Of a stretch of DNA of 23,245 nucleotides, positions 6,489 to 12,748 are shown in pieces. Each line of letters begins with the position of its first letter. Positions within the stretch are counted from its first letter, which is position 1. Source of the DNA: a virus; IMG/VR virus record IMGVR_UViG_3300042691_036534, positions 1-23,245 of that record; one strand, written 5' to 3'. Below the pieces are notes generated by a model. It did no database searches. It saw only the letters and a list, made by a program, of their open reading frames with translations, and was not told the origin of the DNA. A program made the translations under genes and the position numbers.

Positions 6489-6928
6489 TGGCCACCATCA
6501 CAATCACAATTCAAAGTCTACTGAATGCTGCCACTTTTGACAGCTATACTATCGCAGACACCAGCACAGTCGGCACTCTCAAAACCAACATTCAAACAGC
6601 CACCAGCGTGAACACAGCTTGGTTTGATCTCTTTTTGAATGATCAACTGTTGGCAACCGGCAACACACTGGCATCATATGGCATTGTGAATGGATCTGTT
6701 TTGCGTAGCGGAAACAAGATAGCCAACTTAACCACCCGTGAGGATCGACAGGTAGCCAAGTTGGCTCTAGCAGAATTACGCCGTAAAGCTGGTGGCAATG
6801 TCAGCGCCACCTACTACCGTCCACTCAACACAGCAAACGTTGATTTGCTGCCTACTAAGTGGAGTGGGAACACGCTGGTGGACAATCCCAATCCGGGCGG
6901 TGCTCAACAAGGTCGACCCTGGGAATAA
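6488..6928 (+). CDS. Ubiquitin-like beta-grasp phage protein
   Basis: A 146-residue protein. Residues 1-77 match a ubiquitin-like pattern: strand ITITIQSLL, a helix after TVGTLKTNIQTAT, WFDLFLNDQLL where ubiquitin has its central strands, and LASYGIVNGSVL in the position of ubiquitin's last strand. A charged linker (TTREDRQVAKLALAELRRKA) leads to a Pro/Asn-rich tail ending NPGGAQQGRPWE. It does not end in Gly-Gly and no E1 or protease genes lie nearby, so conjugation is not supported; a structural beta-grasp role is more likely. It is coupled to the previous gene. Confidence 0.7.
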   Translation: MATITITIQSLLNAATFDSYTIADTSTVGTLKTNIQTATSVNTAWFDLFLNDQLLATGNTLASYGIVNGSVLRSGNKIANLTTREDRQVAKLALAELRRKAGGNVSATYYRPLNTANVDLLPTKWSGNTLVDNPNPGGAQQGRPWE

Positions 6929-6930
6929 GT

Positions 6931-7104
6931 TCATAGCCACCTCAAGACAAAAGCAGTTTTATCCTGATCACGCTCAAAAACTAACCTGCGGCGGTCATTT
7001 ATTATTGTGGATTCCCAACTAACACCTCTGACTCCCACATTCTCAGTTAGCCATTTTACAATATCCGCCCACTGTCGTTCCAGACGACGGCCTACATCAA
7101 TCAC
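6931..7104 (-). CDS. Hypothetical 57-aa protein, GTG start
   Basis: Open frame from GTG 7104, overlapping the stop of the phosphoesterase as GTGA, to TGA at 6931. The protein (MIDVGRRLERQWADIVKWL near the start, DRRRLVFERDQDKTAFVLRW at the end) has a regular helix-strand pattern and no low-complexity sequence. It lies in the gap between convergent genes. The coupled start and protein-like composition favour a real gene; no family recognised. Confidence 0.6.
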   Translation of the reverse strand: MIDVGRRLERQWADIVKWLTENVGVRGVSWESTIINDRRRLVFERDQDKTAFVLRWL

Positions 7105-7808
7105 ACAGCTTCCACTGTGATGGCGCCGGTTTCAGTGTCCATCAGAGCCACGTGTTGAAGATGGGTGTCCAAGCAAAGATTCTGGTTCTTCCATTTGGGA
7201 AGAGCATGTGGGGTGTGACCCACGATCTGTCTGACGCCATCCAGCTCGTTAAATTCAGTGTCCCAATCCTGCCAGGTAACTCCACCAATGCCACGCCCAC
7301 CTCGACCACGACCTGCGGCAAGCAGTGGTTCAAAAACTCCCAGGTAAAAGTTATCTCCAATCTTTTGGTTTAGTTCCTGGATGTATCCGGGAGTTACGCT
7401 GGTGTTATGACGAATGTGCAATGGATTTAATCCTGCATGACTCAGCACAGTGAGTTGGTCATTGTGAGAAACAAAATGCATCCAGCGACCATGCTGAAGT
7501 AACCAATTATGTGGCATGATTTCTGATATTATCTGATGTTTGGCTGAAAGGTAACCACCGCATCTGTGCATGGCGGGGCCAAAGTAATGCACATCGTGGT
7601 TGCCAATCAAAAAAATATTTTTGGAATCATTGGAGTTCCTCATCAACCATCTTGCAACGCGGGCCCAATGGTCTGGATGAAATTCCCACTCAAAACTGTC
7701 CCAATAATCTCCCAAGAAGTACCGATAGCGACAGTCAGGATACCGGGCAATAATTTCGTCTGTTATATCAATTTTCTCGTGAATATCAGGTATGATTAGA
7801 TCAAACAT
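7101..7808 (-). CDS. Metallophosphoesterase (Ser/Thr phosphatase-like)
   Basis: A 235-residue protein with the full calcineurin-superfamily motif set: PDIHEK near residue 8, GDYWDS near 33, GNHDVHYFG near 69, SHAG near 123, VGHTPHALP near 196. The order and spacing fit the lambda-phosphatase type, which removes phosphate from Ser/Thr/His/Tyr or hydrolyses small diesters; the real target is unknown. A consensus promoter at 7814-7842 leaves 5 nt to the ATG, so the mRNA is probably leaderless. It is unrelated in detail to the shorter phosphoesterase at 754-1299. Confidence 0.85.
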   Translation of the reverse strand: MFDLIIPDIHEKIDITDEIIARYPDCRYRYFLGDYWDSFEWEFHPDHWARVARWLMRNSNDSKNIFLIGNHDVHYFGPAMHRCGGYLSAKHQIISEIMPHNWLLQHGRWMHFVSHNDQLTVLSHAGLNPLHIRHNTSVTPGYIQELNQKIGDNFYLGVFEPLLAAGRGRGGRGIGGVTWQDWDTEFNELDGVRQIVGHTPHALPKWKNQNLCLDTHLQHVALMDTETGAITVEAV

Positions 7809-7813
7809 ATTTT

Positions 7814-7842
7814 ATTATACAACATTTTAATTTTGAGGTCAA
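7814..7842 (-). promoter_or_regulatory. Sigma70-type promoter, leaderless
   Basis: -35 TTGACC (7837-7842), 17-bp spacer, -10 TATAAT (7814-7819), then 5 nt to the ATG at 7808. Confidence 0.8.
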
Positions 7843-7854
7843 GATTTTTGAATT

Positions 7855-8265
7855 TCACAACGTGTTCATATTGTTCATATGACGTAAGCTAAATGCGTGG
7901 CCATGTTTGAACACAGACCAAGTTCCGGTGATCACGTTGTGGTCAGATACGCACTGATCCATCATTGCAGCAAATTCTTCTGAAAGCATGAAATAACGGG
8001 CACCAGTTTCTATATTTGCCATAATTACACCTGGGCCCACGTATGTGACATCTTTCAGAGACACAAATTTTAGATGTCCAGTAATCACTGGATTGTCAAC
8101 CCATTCGTATAGGTCAGGGTGACGTGTAACGTCACCCCAATTTAATGAGGGCGGTATGCTTCCGCCAGTTTTAAACTCTCCTAGCATTCGTAGACGATGA
8201 CTGTTTTGCAGTAACTCAAACATTGTTTCTGTTTTGAGCATGGGTATGAGATTTTTTTTAGCCAT
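7855..8265 (-). CDS. Hypothetical protein (136 aa)
   Basis: A complete frame starting MAKKNLIPMLKTETMFELL. Beta-rich central region (GHLKFVSLKDVTYVGPGVIM, ETGARYFMLSEEF) and a His-rich end (FKHGHAFSLRHMNN). No motif recognised and no clear Shine-Dalgarno. It lies 30 nt after the membrane-protein gene and is probably read from the promoter at 8992-9020. Confidence 0.65.
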   Translation of the reverse strand: MAKKNLIPMLKTETMFELLQNSHRLRMLGEFKTGGSIPPSLNWGDVTRHPDLYEWVDNPVITGHLKFVSLKDVTYVGPGVIMANIETGARYFMLSEEFAAMMDQCVSDHNVITGTWSVFKHGHAFSLRHMNNMNTL

Positions 8266-8295
8266 ATGTGTGTATTATGTTGAAAATAAGTCTAA

Positions 8296-8568
8296 CTACT
8301 GACCCAGTATTTGTTTGCTGAGCCAAATGCCCAATATGGTCCCCAATCCGCCGCCCAGTGTGTAACCGGCAAGACCCCAGTAGCTTTTGTCATCTTGGCT
8401 GGCTACTTTTTTGATGATGAAAAAAGCTGCTGCGCCGTACACCGTGTCAATCAACACACTGGACACATAATTGGCTTGTGCTACTGACCGCCAACTGATT
8501 GTGGCTACACTGTAGTTCCACATCTGTAAGGCAAACAGTGTTAGGAAATTTTTGTAGTTGGTGTTCAC
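8296..8568 (-). CDS. Small multi-span membrane protein (90 aa)
   Basis: Hydrophobic segments near residues 7-25 (LTLFALQMWNYSVATISW), 34-53 (VSSVLIDTVYGAAAFFIIKK) and 63-85 (WGLAGYTLGGGLGTILGIWL) give two to three transmembrane helices, the last with a GGGLG packing motif. The start overlaps the previous stop as ATGA. Size would allow a holin-like role, but nothing links it to lysis here; it resembles an uncharacterised membrane protein found in other T4-like phages. Confidence 0.65.
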   Translation of the reverse strand: MNTNYKNFLTLFALQMWNYSVATISWRSVAQANYVSSVLIDTVYGAAAFFIIKKVASQDDKSYWGLAGYTLGGGLGTILGIWLSKQILGQ

Positions 8569-8969
8569 TGAATCTCTCTACCAATCAATATTGATAATGT
8601 ATTCGTCAGCCGGAAGCAGTCCTTTTTGTGCAAGTCATTTGCAACGGTTTGGATGTCTGGATAAAAATTTCGTTCCCAAAATAATCCTAGATCAAATTGT
8701 TCAGACCCTTTTTCTGATGTTTTGAGTGGTGCGGCTGGATCACGTGCGAGCCAAGTCGCAAACTTAACTCCCATTTGGTCCCCATTGACCTCTTCAGGAA
8801 CATCATCATTCATATATTCGTCATTATCATCATCGGGCACAGTCAAATATTGAATACCCCGGGCCTGACAACCATTCTGTTGCTGGAAACAATAAGGTCT
8901 GCCATAAGTGGTTTTAACCAGCTCGTCAAACTCTTGGCAATCGATCATCTTTACAGTTCGGATGTTCAT
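8565..8969 (-). CDS. Hypothetical acidic protein (134 aa)
   Basis: First gene after the promoter at 8992-9020, with AAGGA about 10 nt before the ATG. Features are YGRPYCFQQQNGC near residue 20, a run of Asp/Glu (DDDNDEYMNDDVPEEVNGD) and WERNFYPDIQTVANDLHKK. From memory this is a conserved hypothetical family in marine T4-like phages; no function known. It is coupled to the following membrane-protein gene. Confidence 0.7.
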   Translation of the reverse strand: MNIRTVKMIDCQEFDELVKTTYGRPYCFQQQNGCQARGIQYLTVPDDDNDEYMNDDVPEEVNGDQMGVKFATWLARDPAAPLKTSEKGSEQFDLGLFWERNFYPDIQTVANDLHKKDCFRLTNTLSILIGREIQ

Positions 8970-8991
8970 AATTTGTAGTCCTTACATTTTA

Positions 8992-9020
8992 AGTATACTA
9001 TGTTGTGATGCTAAAATCAA
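8992..9020 (-). promoter_or_regulatory. Sigma70-type promoter with overlapping palindrome
   Basis: -35 TTGATT (9015-9020), 17-bp spacer, -10 TATACT (8992-8997). A 10-bp inverted repeat, GCTAAAATCA-AA-TGATTTTAGC at 9010-9031, covers the -35 and could be an operator, or a weak terminator for the tRNAs upstream. Confidence 0.7.
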
Positions 9021-9048
9021 ATGATTTTAGCAATATGGTTTATAGGTA

Positions 9049-9126
9049 TGGTGGTCCCGAGCCGGGTCGAACGGCTAACCTTTAGTTTCGTAGACTAATG
9101 CTCTCTCCAAATTGAGCTACGGGACC
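9049..9126 (-). tRNA. tRNA-Arg(ACG)
   Basis: Acceptor GGTCCCG/CGGGACC, A73, encoded CCA; anticodon stem TTAGT/ACTAA, loop CTACGAA; T arm AGCCG/CGGCT. Confidence 0.94.
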
Positions 9127-9132
9127 AAACTT

Positions 9133-9208
9133 TGGTTGGACGTATGGGATTTGAACCCACGTAAACGGTTCCACAGACCGTCCTCTGAAACCACTCGAGT
9201 AACGCCCA
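9133..9208 (-). tRNA. tRNA-His(GTG)
   Basis: Acceptor TGGGCGT/ACGTCCA, encoded CCA; anticodon stem ACGGT/ACCGT, loop CTGTGGA. A G precedes position 1, as needed for His. A73 instead of the usual bacterial C73. Confidence 0.93.
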
Positions 9209-9220
9209 CATAAAAATGAA

Positions 9221-9297
9221 TGGTGGACAAGAAAGGATTTGAACCTTCGATCTTTCGATTATCAGTCGAATGCTTTCGCCAACTAAGCTACTTGTCC
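9221..9297 (-). tRNA. tRNA-Ile(GAT)
   Basis: Acceptor GGACAAG/CTTGTCC, A73, encoded CCA; anticodon stem TTCGA/TCGAA, loop CTGATAA. Confidence 0.94.
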
Positions 9298-9305
9298 ATA
9301 AAACT

Positions 9306-9512
9306 TTAAACAACCTTCAAACAACATTCAGGCATCGTAACGCATGAATAGTTTGAGTGCAAATCTGCAGGATTGTCCAACCGAACAATGTAAATTCTGA
9401 TTACATCGTTAACGGAAACTCCCACTACGGTTGCACCGCATTCAAATCCATCTGGGTACATGGGACCCAACGAATGGATTATGACTTTTTGTCCTTCAGA
9501 TAATAGACACAT
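9306..9512 (-). CDS. Hypothetical small beta protein (68 aa)
   Basis: A complete frame lodged between tRNA-Thr and tRNA-Ile; the ATG is 7 nt past the tRNA-Thr CCA. The pattern EGQKVIIHSLGP, then GATVVGVSVNDVIRIYIVRLD, looks like a small SH3-like barrel, ending CVTMPECCLKVV. From memory a similar short protein occurs in other T4-like phages. No function known. Confidence 0.65.
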   Translation of the reverse strand: MCLLSEGQKVIIHSLGPMYPDGFECGATVVGVSVNDVIRIYIVRLDNPADLHSNYSCVTMPECCLKVV

Positions 9513-9519
9513 AAAACTT

Positions 9520-9595
9520 TGGATCCCAGTATCAGGGTCGAACTGATAGCCTATGCTTTACTAGAGCATCGCTCTGCCAATTGAGCTAACCGGGA
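9520..9595 (-). tRNA. tRNA-Thr(AGT)
   Basis: Acceptor TCCCGGT/ACTGGGA, T73, encoded CCA; anticodon stem ATGCT/AGCAT, loop CTAGTAA. An A34 Thr tRNA is uncommon in bacteria, where only Arg(ACG) normally carries A34. Confidence 0.9.
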
Positions 9596-9600
9596 GTAAA

Positions 9601-9752
9601 ATTTTTGGCGGTTCCGGGTCTAGCGATTATCTCGTTACGATACGGAGCTCTTATCTTCCCCTTTCGCGACCAAAACTTGTATCAAGTAGCAACTGGAATC
9701 ACTTATGAGAATCCGCACAGTTCCAGTTTAACGGCTCTCACTACTTGAAATT
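9601..9752 (-). ncRNA. Structured spacer RNA ending in a tRNA-like CCA
   Basis: No gene here. Nested helices CAAGTAG/CTACTTG (9741-9747 with 9683-9689) and AACTGGAA/TTCCAGTT (9721-9728 with 9691-9698), then GGTC-GCGA/TCGC-TA-GACC. It ends CGGAACCGCCA, nearly the 3' end of the adjacent tRNA-Asp, but no matching 5' acceptor strand or cloverleaf is present. Possibly a 3' extension of the large RNA or a decayed tRNA. Confidence 0.45.
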
Positions 9753-9827
9753 TGGCGGTTCCAGAGGGAATCGAACCCTCGCTAACGCAGAGACAGTGCG
9801 TCCGTCTAGCCTCTAACTTATGGAACC
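9753..9827 (-). tRNA. tRNA-Asp(GTC)
   Basis: Acceptor GGTTCCA/TGGAACC, G73, encoded CCA; anticodon stem ACGCA/TGCGT, loop CTGTCTC; T arm GAGGG/CCCTC. G73 is the Asp identity base. Confidence 0.94.
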
Positions 9828-10212
9828 AAAAACACACTCAGCAGGGACACAGGGCCCGCACTGCTGAAAAATCTTTTGTTTGGTGGTCTGAGATTACAAC
9901 CAACCCAACAGCACCTCGAGCATTATCAATCAACTTTGCGAGTCAACCTTCTCTCGATATCCACCAAACTCCTTGCGGTAATCTGGTCTGCTGTCAGCAT
10001 CGCCGTTTTTAAGGTCAGGCAGTAGACCTATCATTATGTACTACTCTGTAATTTATTATCCGCTGACCTTGCGGGCCATTCAGAGTCGCTAAACCCTTAC
10101 GAATCTTCTGTTACAAATCAGTTGGGCCTTGCGGGCTTTCACTGAGCTTGATTAGCTTGCGCTTCAAGCATTAGATGCTTTTCGTACATAACTGTGACGG
10201 ACTTTGCGTTTG

Positions 10213-10288
10213 TGATAAATGGAAGGAATTGAACCTTCAACCTACTGTTCTAAATACAGTTGCTCTACCAAATGAGCTACATTGCAAC
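10213..10288 (-). tRNA. tRNA-like domain, anticodon UUA, inside large RNA
   Basis: D arm (GCTC/GAGC), anticodon arm ACTGT/ACAGT with loop ATTTAGA and T arm GAAGG/CCTTC are intact. The acceptor is broken: 5' TTGCAATG against 3' CATTTATC pairs only four bases, and the end reads ACA. Anticodon 34-36 is TTA, which would read UAA stop codons. It is probably a structural module of the large RNA rather than a working suppressor. Confidence 0.6.
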
Positions 10289-10750
10289 CTACGATCTCGT
10301 GCCGCCACAGTTGCTAACAGATCTTTTGGATCCATTAATACAACACGAGAAGTACCTTTCTCCTGCCGGATACTCTGTGATGTTTTGCGACACTTGGGTT
10401 GCGACACCCAAACACCGCTCACATTGCAACTGAGCCCTTGACTGCAACATCTCGGACCCAATCACTACCCTTTCGTATACCTGTTCGCAAATTGGTTAGC
10501 TGGGAGGCCAGCACCACCTGTTGCTCTTCGCCAACCCTGGTTCCCTTGCAGGCCAGTCGATTGACATTCTTTCCCCAACACTTGCTTCACAGTTACATCC
10601 ACCGGTTTTTTCGGTGAACGCTACCTCGCGATAGTACGCAGGCTTGCCTGGGTGGACCATTTTGCAATGGCGCAGTCCTGTAGGAGGATACTGCTTTGGG
10701 TTGATTGCTCAACTTGTCCTAGTGGGGCCAGGCCCCCAAAAACAATTCAG

Positions 10751-10763
10751 TTGTCAAAGAACT
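10751..10763 (-). promoter_or_regulatory. rRNA-type boxA
   Basis: AGTTCTTTGACAA about 15 nt after the predicted start site. Identical 13-mer at 3215-3227; one-mismatch copy at 21267-21279. It resembles rrn boxA (TGYTCTTTRA-type), the NusB/NusE site. Confidence 0.65.
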
Positions 10764-10783
10764 TGTACTGCTTTACTTATCTT

Positions 10784-10812
10784 AGTTTAGCATTGCTGCA
10801 AATTTTTGTCAA
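10784..10812 (-). promoter_or_regulatory. Sigma70-type promoter for large RNA
   Basis: -35 TTGACA (10807-10812), 17-bp spacer, -10 TAAACT (10784-10789). It overlaps the last codons of the gene at 10809-11177. Confidence 0.75.
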
Positions 10813-11177
10813 ATCTTGTAAGCAAATGCCACAGGCTGATTGTACATCCGTCCGGGCAATTCATTACCAGCTGGATGGTTGCCGCTAACCAATTCGTCGG
10901 CGAAAAAGTAACCGCTGTGTGGGCACCAAACGCCCACATAAATCGTGCCTTCTTTAGTCTTCAAATAAAGAGTGGGCTGAAAATCATCGTCTGTTCTGTT
11001 GTACTGGTCAACGGGCTGAAAGCTAGCCAACGCTAAATCCCAAACAGCTTCAAACTTGGCAAAGTACTCCAGCGCCTTGTTCATGTTTCCTTGTTTGAGT
11101 GCCAACATTGCAATTCCGTAATGAGGTTGGCCGTTGTGGTTAAACTCTTCCCAAATTGTTTTGTAATCTTTCTGCAT
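10809..11177 (-). CDS. Hypothetical protein with a TPR-like start (122 aa)
   Basis: Residues 1-45 look like a helix-turn-helix pair of the tetratricopeptide type (HYGIAMLALKQGNMNKALEYF). A beta-rich half follows (PTLYLKTKEGTIYVGVWCP, GYFFADELV). It is read from the promoter at 11203-11231; the leader carries AGAAAG but no strong Shine-Dalgarno. Its 3' end contains the promoter of the large structured RNA. No family recognised. Confidence 0.65.
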   Translation of the reverse strand: MQKDYKTIWEEFNHNGQPHYGIAMLALKQGNMNKALEYFAKFEAVWDLALASFQPVDQYNRTDDDFQPTLYLKTKEGTIYVGVWCPHSGYFFADELVSGNHPAGNELPGRMYNQPVAFAYKI

Positions 11178-11202
11178 GTTTGCAACTTTCTGCTACTCTT
11201 TT

Positions 11203-11231
11203 AGTATAGCAAAATGGTTGATTTAGTTCAA
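11203..11231 (-). promoter_or_regulatory. Sigma70-type promoter under a 13-bp palindrome
   Basis: -35 TTGAAC (11226-11231), 17-bp spacer, -10 TATACT (11203-11208), then the AAAAGAGTAGCAG tail. A perfect inverted repeat, GCAAAATGGTTGA-6-TCAACCATTTTGC (11209-11240), covers spacer and -35. Confidence 0.8.
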
Positions 11232-11308
11232 CCATTTTGCGTAACTAAATTTCGCAATTGCCTATCAATGTTGTTATCCAAATAATAGTTGTTTTTGTAC
11301 AAACCAAG

Positions 11309-12748
11309 CTATTTACTATTCGCTCGTGTTCGGATTTCGTCCAGTGTGTATTCGCACAGCATGTTGCCATTTTCCAAAACTGGCAGCAGCTGATCGCCCT
11401 CCACTGGGACCAGTTGTTCCTGTGTAAAGGTTTCCAGTTCGCCATCAGCATTGCGCAAAACGTACACCACACCACGCTTGCTGATCTTGCCCGGATCAGT
11501 GATGGGATCTTTGTACACTTCGTACCAAACTCCGTTAATGTCAATTGCACAGCACTTGAATGCAAACTTCAGCGTGTCTCGATCCACACCCTGCAACAGC
11601 TTGCCACCCATTCCAAAACAGGCAATGTTGTCAATGCTCCACCCAGCTGCCAGCAGTGCTTCGCACAGTTCTCGGATGGTGTTGATGTTCATACCATCGC
11701 CCTGCAACACTCGGACCTGCGGTGGTAGCACACGGTAGCCCTTGCTGTTCACAGTGTACCCAAACCGTCGACCCAGGATGTCCAGAATGCGCAATATAGT
11801 GGGAATGATTTCACCGCTGTCTGGGCGAATTACCAAAACACCATCCCGATTGAGGATCGATTCACGCAACTCAACGCCGTAGATGTTTTCGCAAGCGTTG
11901 AAGATGTCGTAGCTGTCGCTCACAATGCTCACAATACCGTTGGGGTACTGAGTGAGCATGTTACGGTATGCAGCAGATTCGCGCATTCGCCCCCAGCTGG
12001 TGATTGTACTGTGCTCGCTGGCAGGTACGCTGAAGCTGGGCATGCCGTTGGCGCCATAGTAGCGATACAAGAAAGGAATCGCAACCATAGTGTCCGAGCC
12101 CTTGAAGTTTACCAAGTGAGCAGCACCACCCACTGCGGCACTTTCCTGACTGGAAACACCTCTGCTGCCAAAGTCCTGCAACATGAAGTCAATTTTTTCA
12201 GGGGTACCGGACTGCTCCAAGTAGCCTTCAATCATCGTGCGGATGTTGCGGCTCAATGTGGCTACTGAGATTGGATACCACACTCGCATCAGCGCGGTTT
12301 CCAAATAGTTTACAAGCCAAAAACACTTGGGATCCGTGTTGACCACTGTAACCAAAGCGTTGTGAGCACGCACTCGAGTACCTTCAGCAATCGCACAAAT
12401 CCGGATAGGAAGGCGGCCGCCGTGCTCTTGTAAAATGTATCGCCAGCCTTCTTCGTTAAAGGCGTCGGGGGAACCCATGTGAGCATTGATCATCTCCTTT
12501 GCCAGCACAATCATCTCTTCGGTGATCACCACACCCTTGAGGTACCGCTTGAGGAAGTACTGTAACCCAAACATCACCTGATCGTCAAACTTGCCACCCC
12601 TGCTTTCTAGGTAGCTGAACACATATTGTGTACCCGGAGGGTACTGCCTTTTGTGACTCGTCTTATAGGAATCACTGTCAACGATCACATTGAACAGCAA
12701 ATCATCAGTAAAGTCCTGCGTGAGTTCGATAAATCGAGCGTTGGTCAT
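11309..12748 (-). CDS. nadV: Nicotinamide phosphoribosyltransferase
   Basis: A 479-residue protein close to the family length (about 460-490). It converts nicotinamide and phosphoribosyl pyrophosphate to NMN, the first step of NAD salvage. Signature regions: VDSDSYKTSHKRQYPPGTQY near residue 23, FGSRGVSSQESAAVGGAAHL near 192 with the key Arg, SEHSTITSWG near 243, DSYDIFNACE near 278, RPDSGEIIPTILR near 308 and GMGGKLLQGVDRDTLKFAFK near 377. The ATG directly follows the stop of the NMN adenylyltransferase gene (TAAATG), so the two steps are co-translated. The pair can rebuild NAD without host enzymes. Confidence 0.95.
   Translation of the reverse strand: MTNARFIELTQDFTDDLLFNVIVDSDSYKTSHKRQYPPGTQYVFSYLESRGGKFDDQVMFGLQYFLKRYLKGVVITEEMIVLAKEMINAHMGSPDAFNEEGWRYILQEHGGRLPIRICAIAEGTRVRAHNALVTVVNTDPKCFWLVNYLETALMRVWYPISVATLSRNIRTMIEGYLEQSGTPEKIDFMLQDFGSRGVSSQESAAVGGAAHLVNFKGSDTMVAIPFLYRYYGANGMPSFSVPASEHSTITSWGRMRESAAYRNMLTQYPNGIVSIVSDSYDIFNACENIYGVELRESILNRDGVLVIRPDSGEIIPTILRILDILGRRFGYTVNSKGYRVLPPQVRVLQGDGMNINTIRELCEALLAAGWSIDNIACFGMGGKLLQGVDRDTLKFAFKCCAIDINGVWYEVYKDPITDPGKISKRGVVYVLRNADGELETFTQEQLVPVEGDQLLPVLENGNMLCEYTLDEIRTRANSK

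Larger units (their letters stand above)
9838..10777 (-). ncRNA. Large structured RNA, GOLLD-like
   Basis: About 940 nt without a credible protein frame, behind a consensus promoter (10784-10812) and a boxA AGTTCTTTGACAA (10751-10763). Long-range helices include GTTTGGTGG/CCACCAAAC (9961-9969 with 9888-9896), AAGGTCAG/CTGACCTT (10061-10070 region with 10011-10018), GGGG/CCCC near the 5' end, and TCAGCAG/CTGCTGA (9861-9867 with 9838-9844) before a T-rich stretch at the 3' end. A tRNA-like domain lies inside. Size, phage setting, neighbouring tRNAs and the internal tRNA fit GOLLD RNA (giant, ornate, lake- and Lactobacillales-derived); the assignment rests on architecture, not on an alignment. 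Confidence 0.7.

Noticed and set aside
6488-6928. A ubiquitin-conjugation-like defence system
   Set aside because: No E1, E2 or JAB-type gene nearby and the C-terminus does not end in Gly-Gly.
9752-10617. Several plus-strand frames of 70-90 codons in the 9.7-10.6 kb region
   Set aside because: They cross tRNA-Asp and the large RNA antisense to its promoter and boxA; the products have no protein-like pattern.
9838-10777. The large RNA as a piece of ribosomal RNA
   Set aside because: A few motifs look rRNA-like (TACGAAAGG), but no continuous conserved 16S or 23S segment is recognisable, unlike the hairpin at 3164-3198.
11258-12268. Plus-strand frames opposite nadV
   Set aside because: They are shadows of a clearly recognised enzyme gene.
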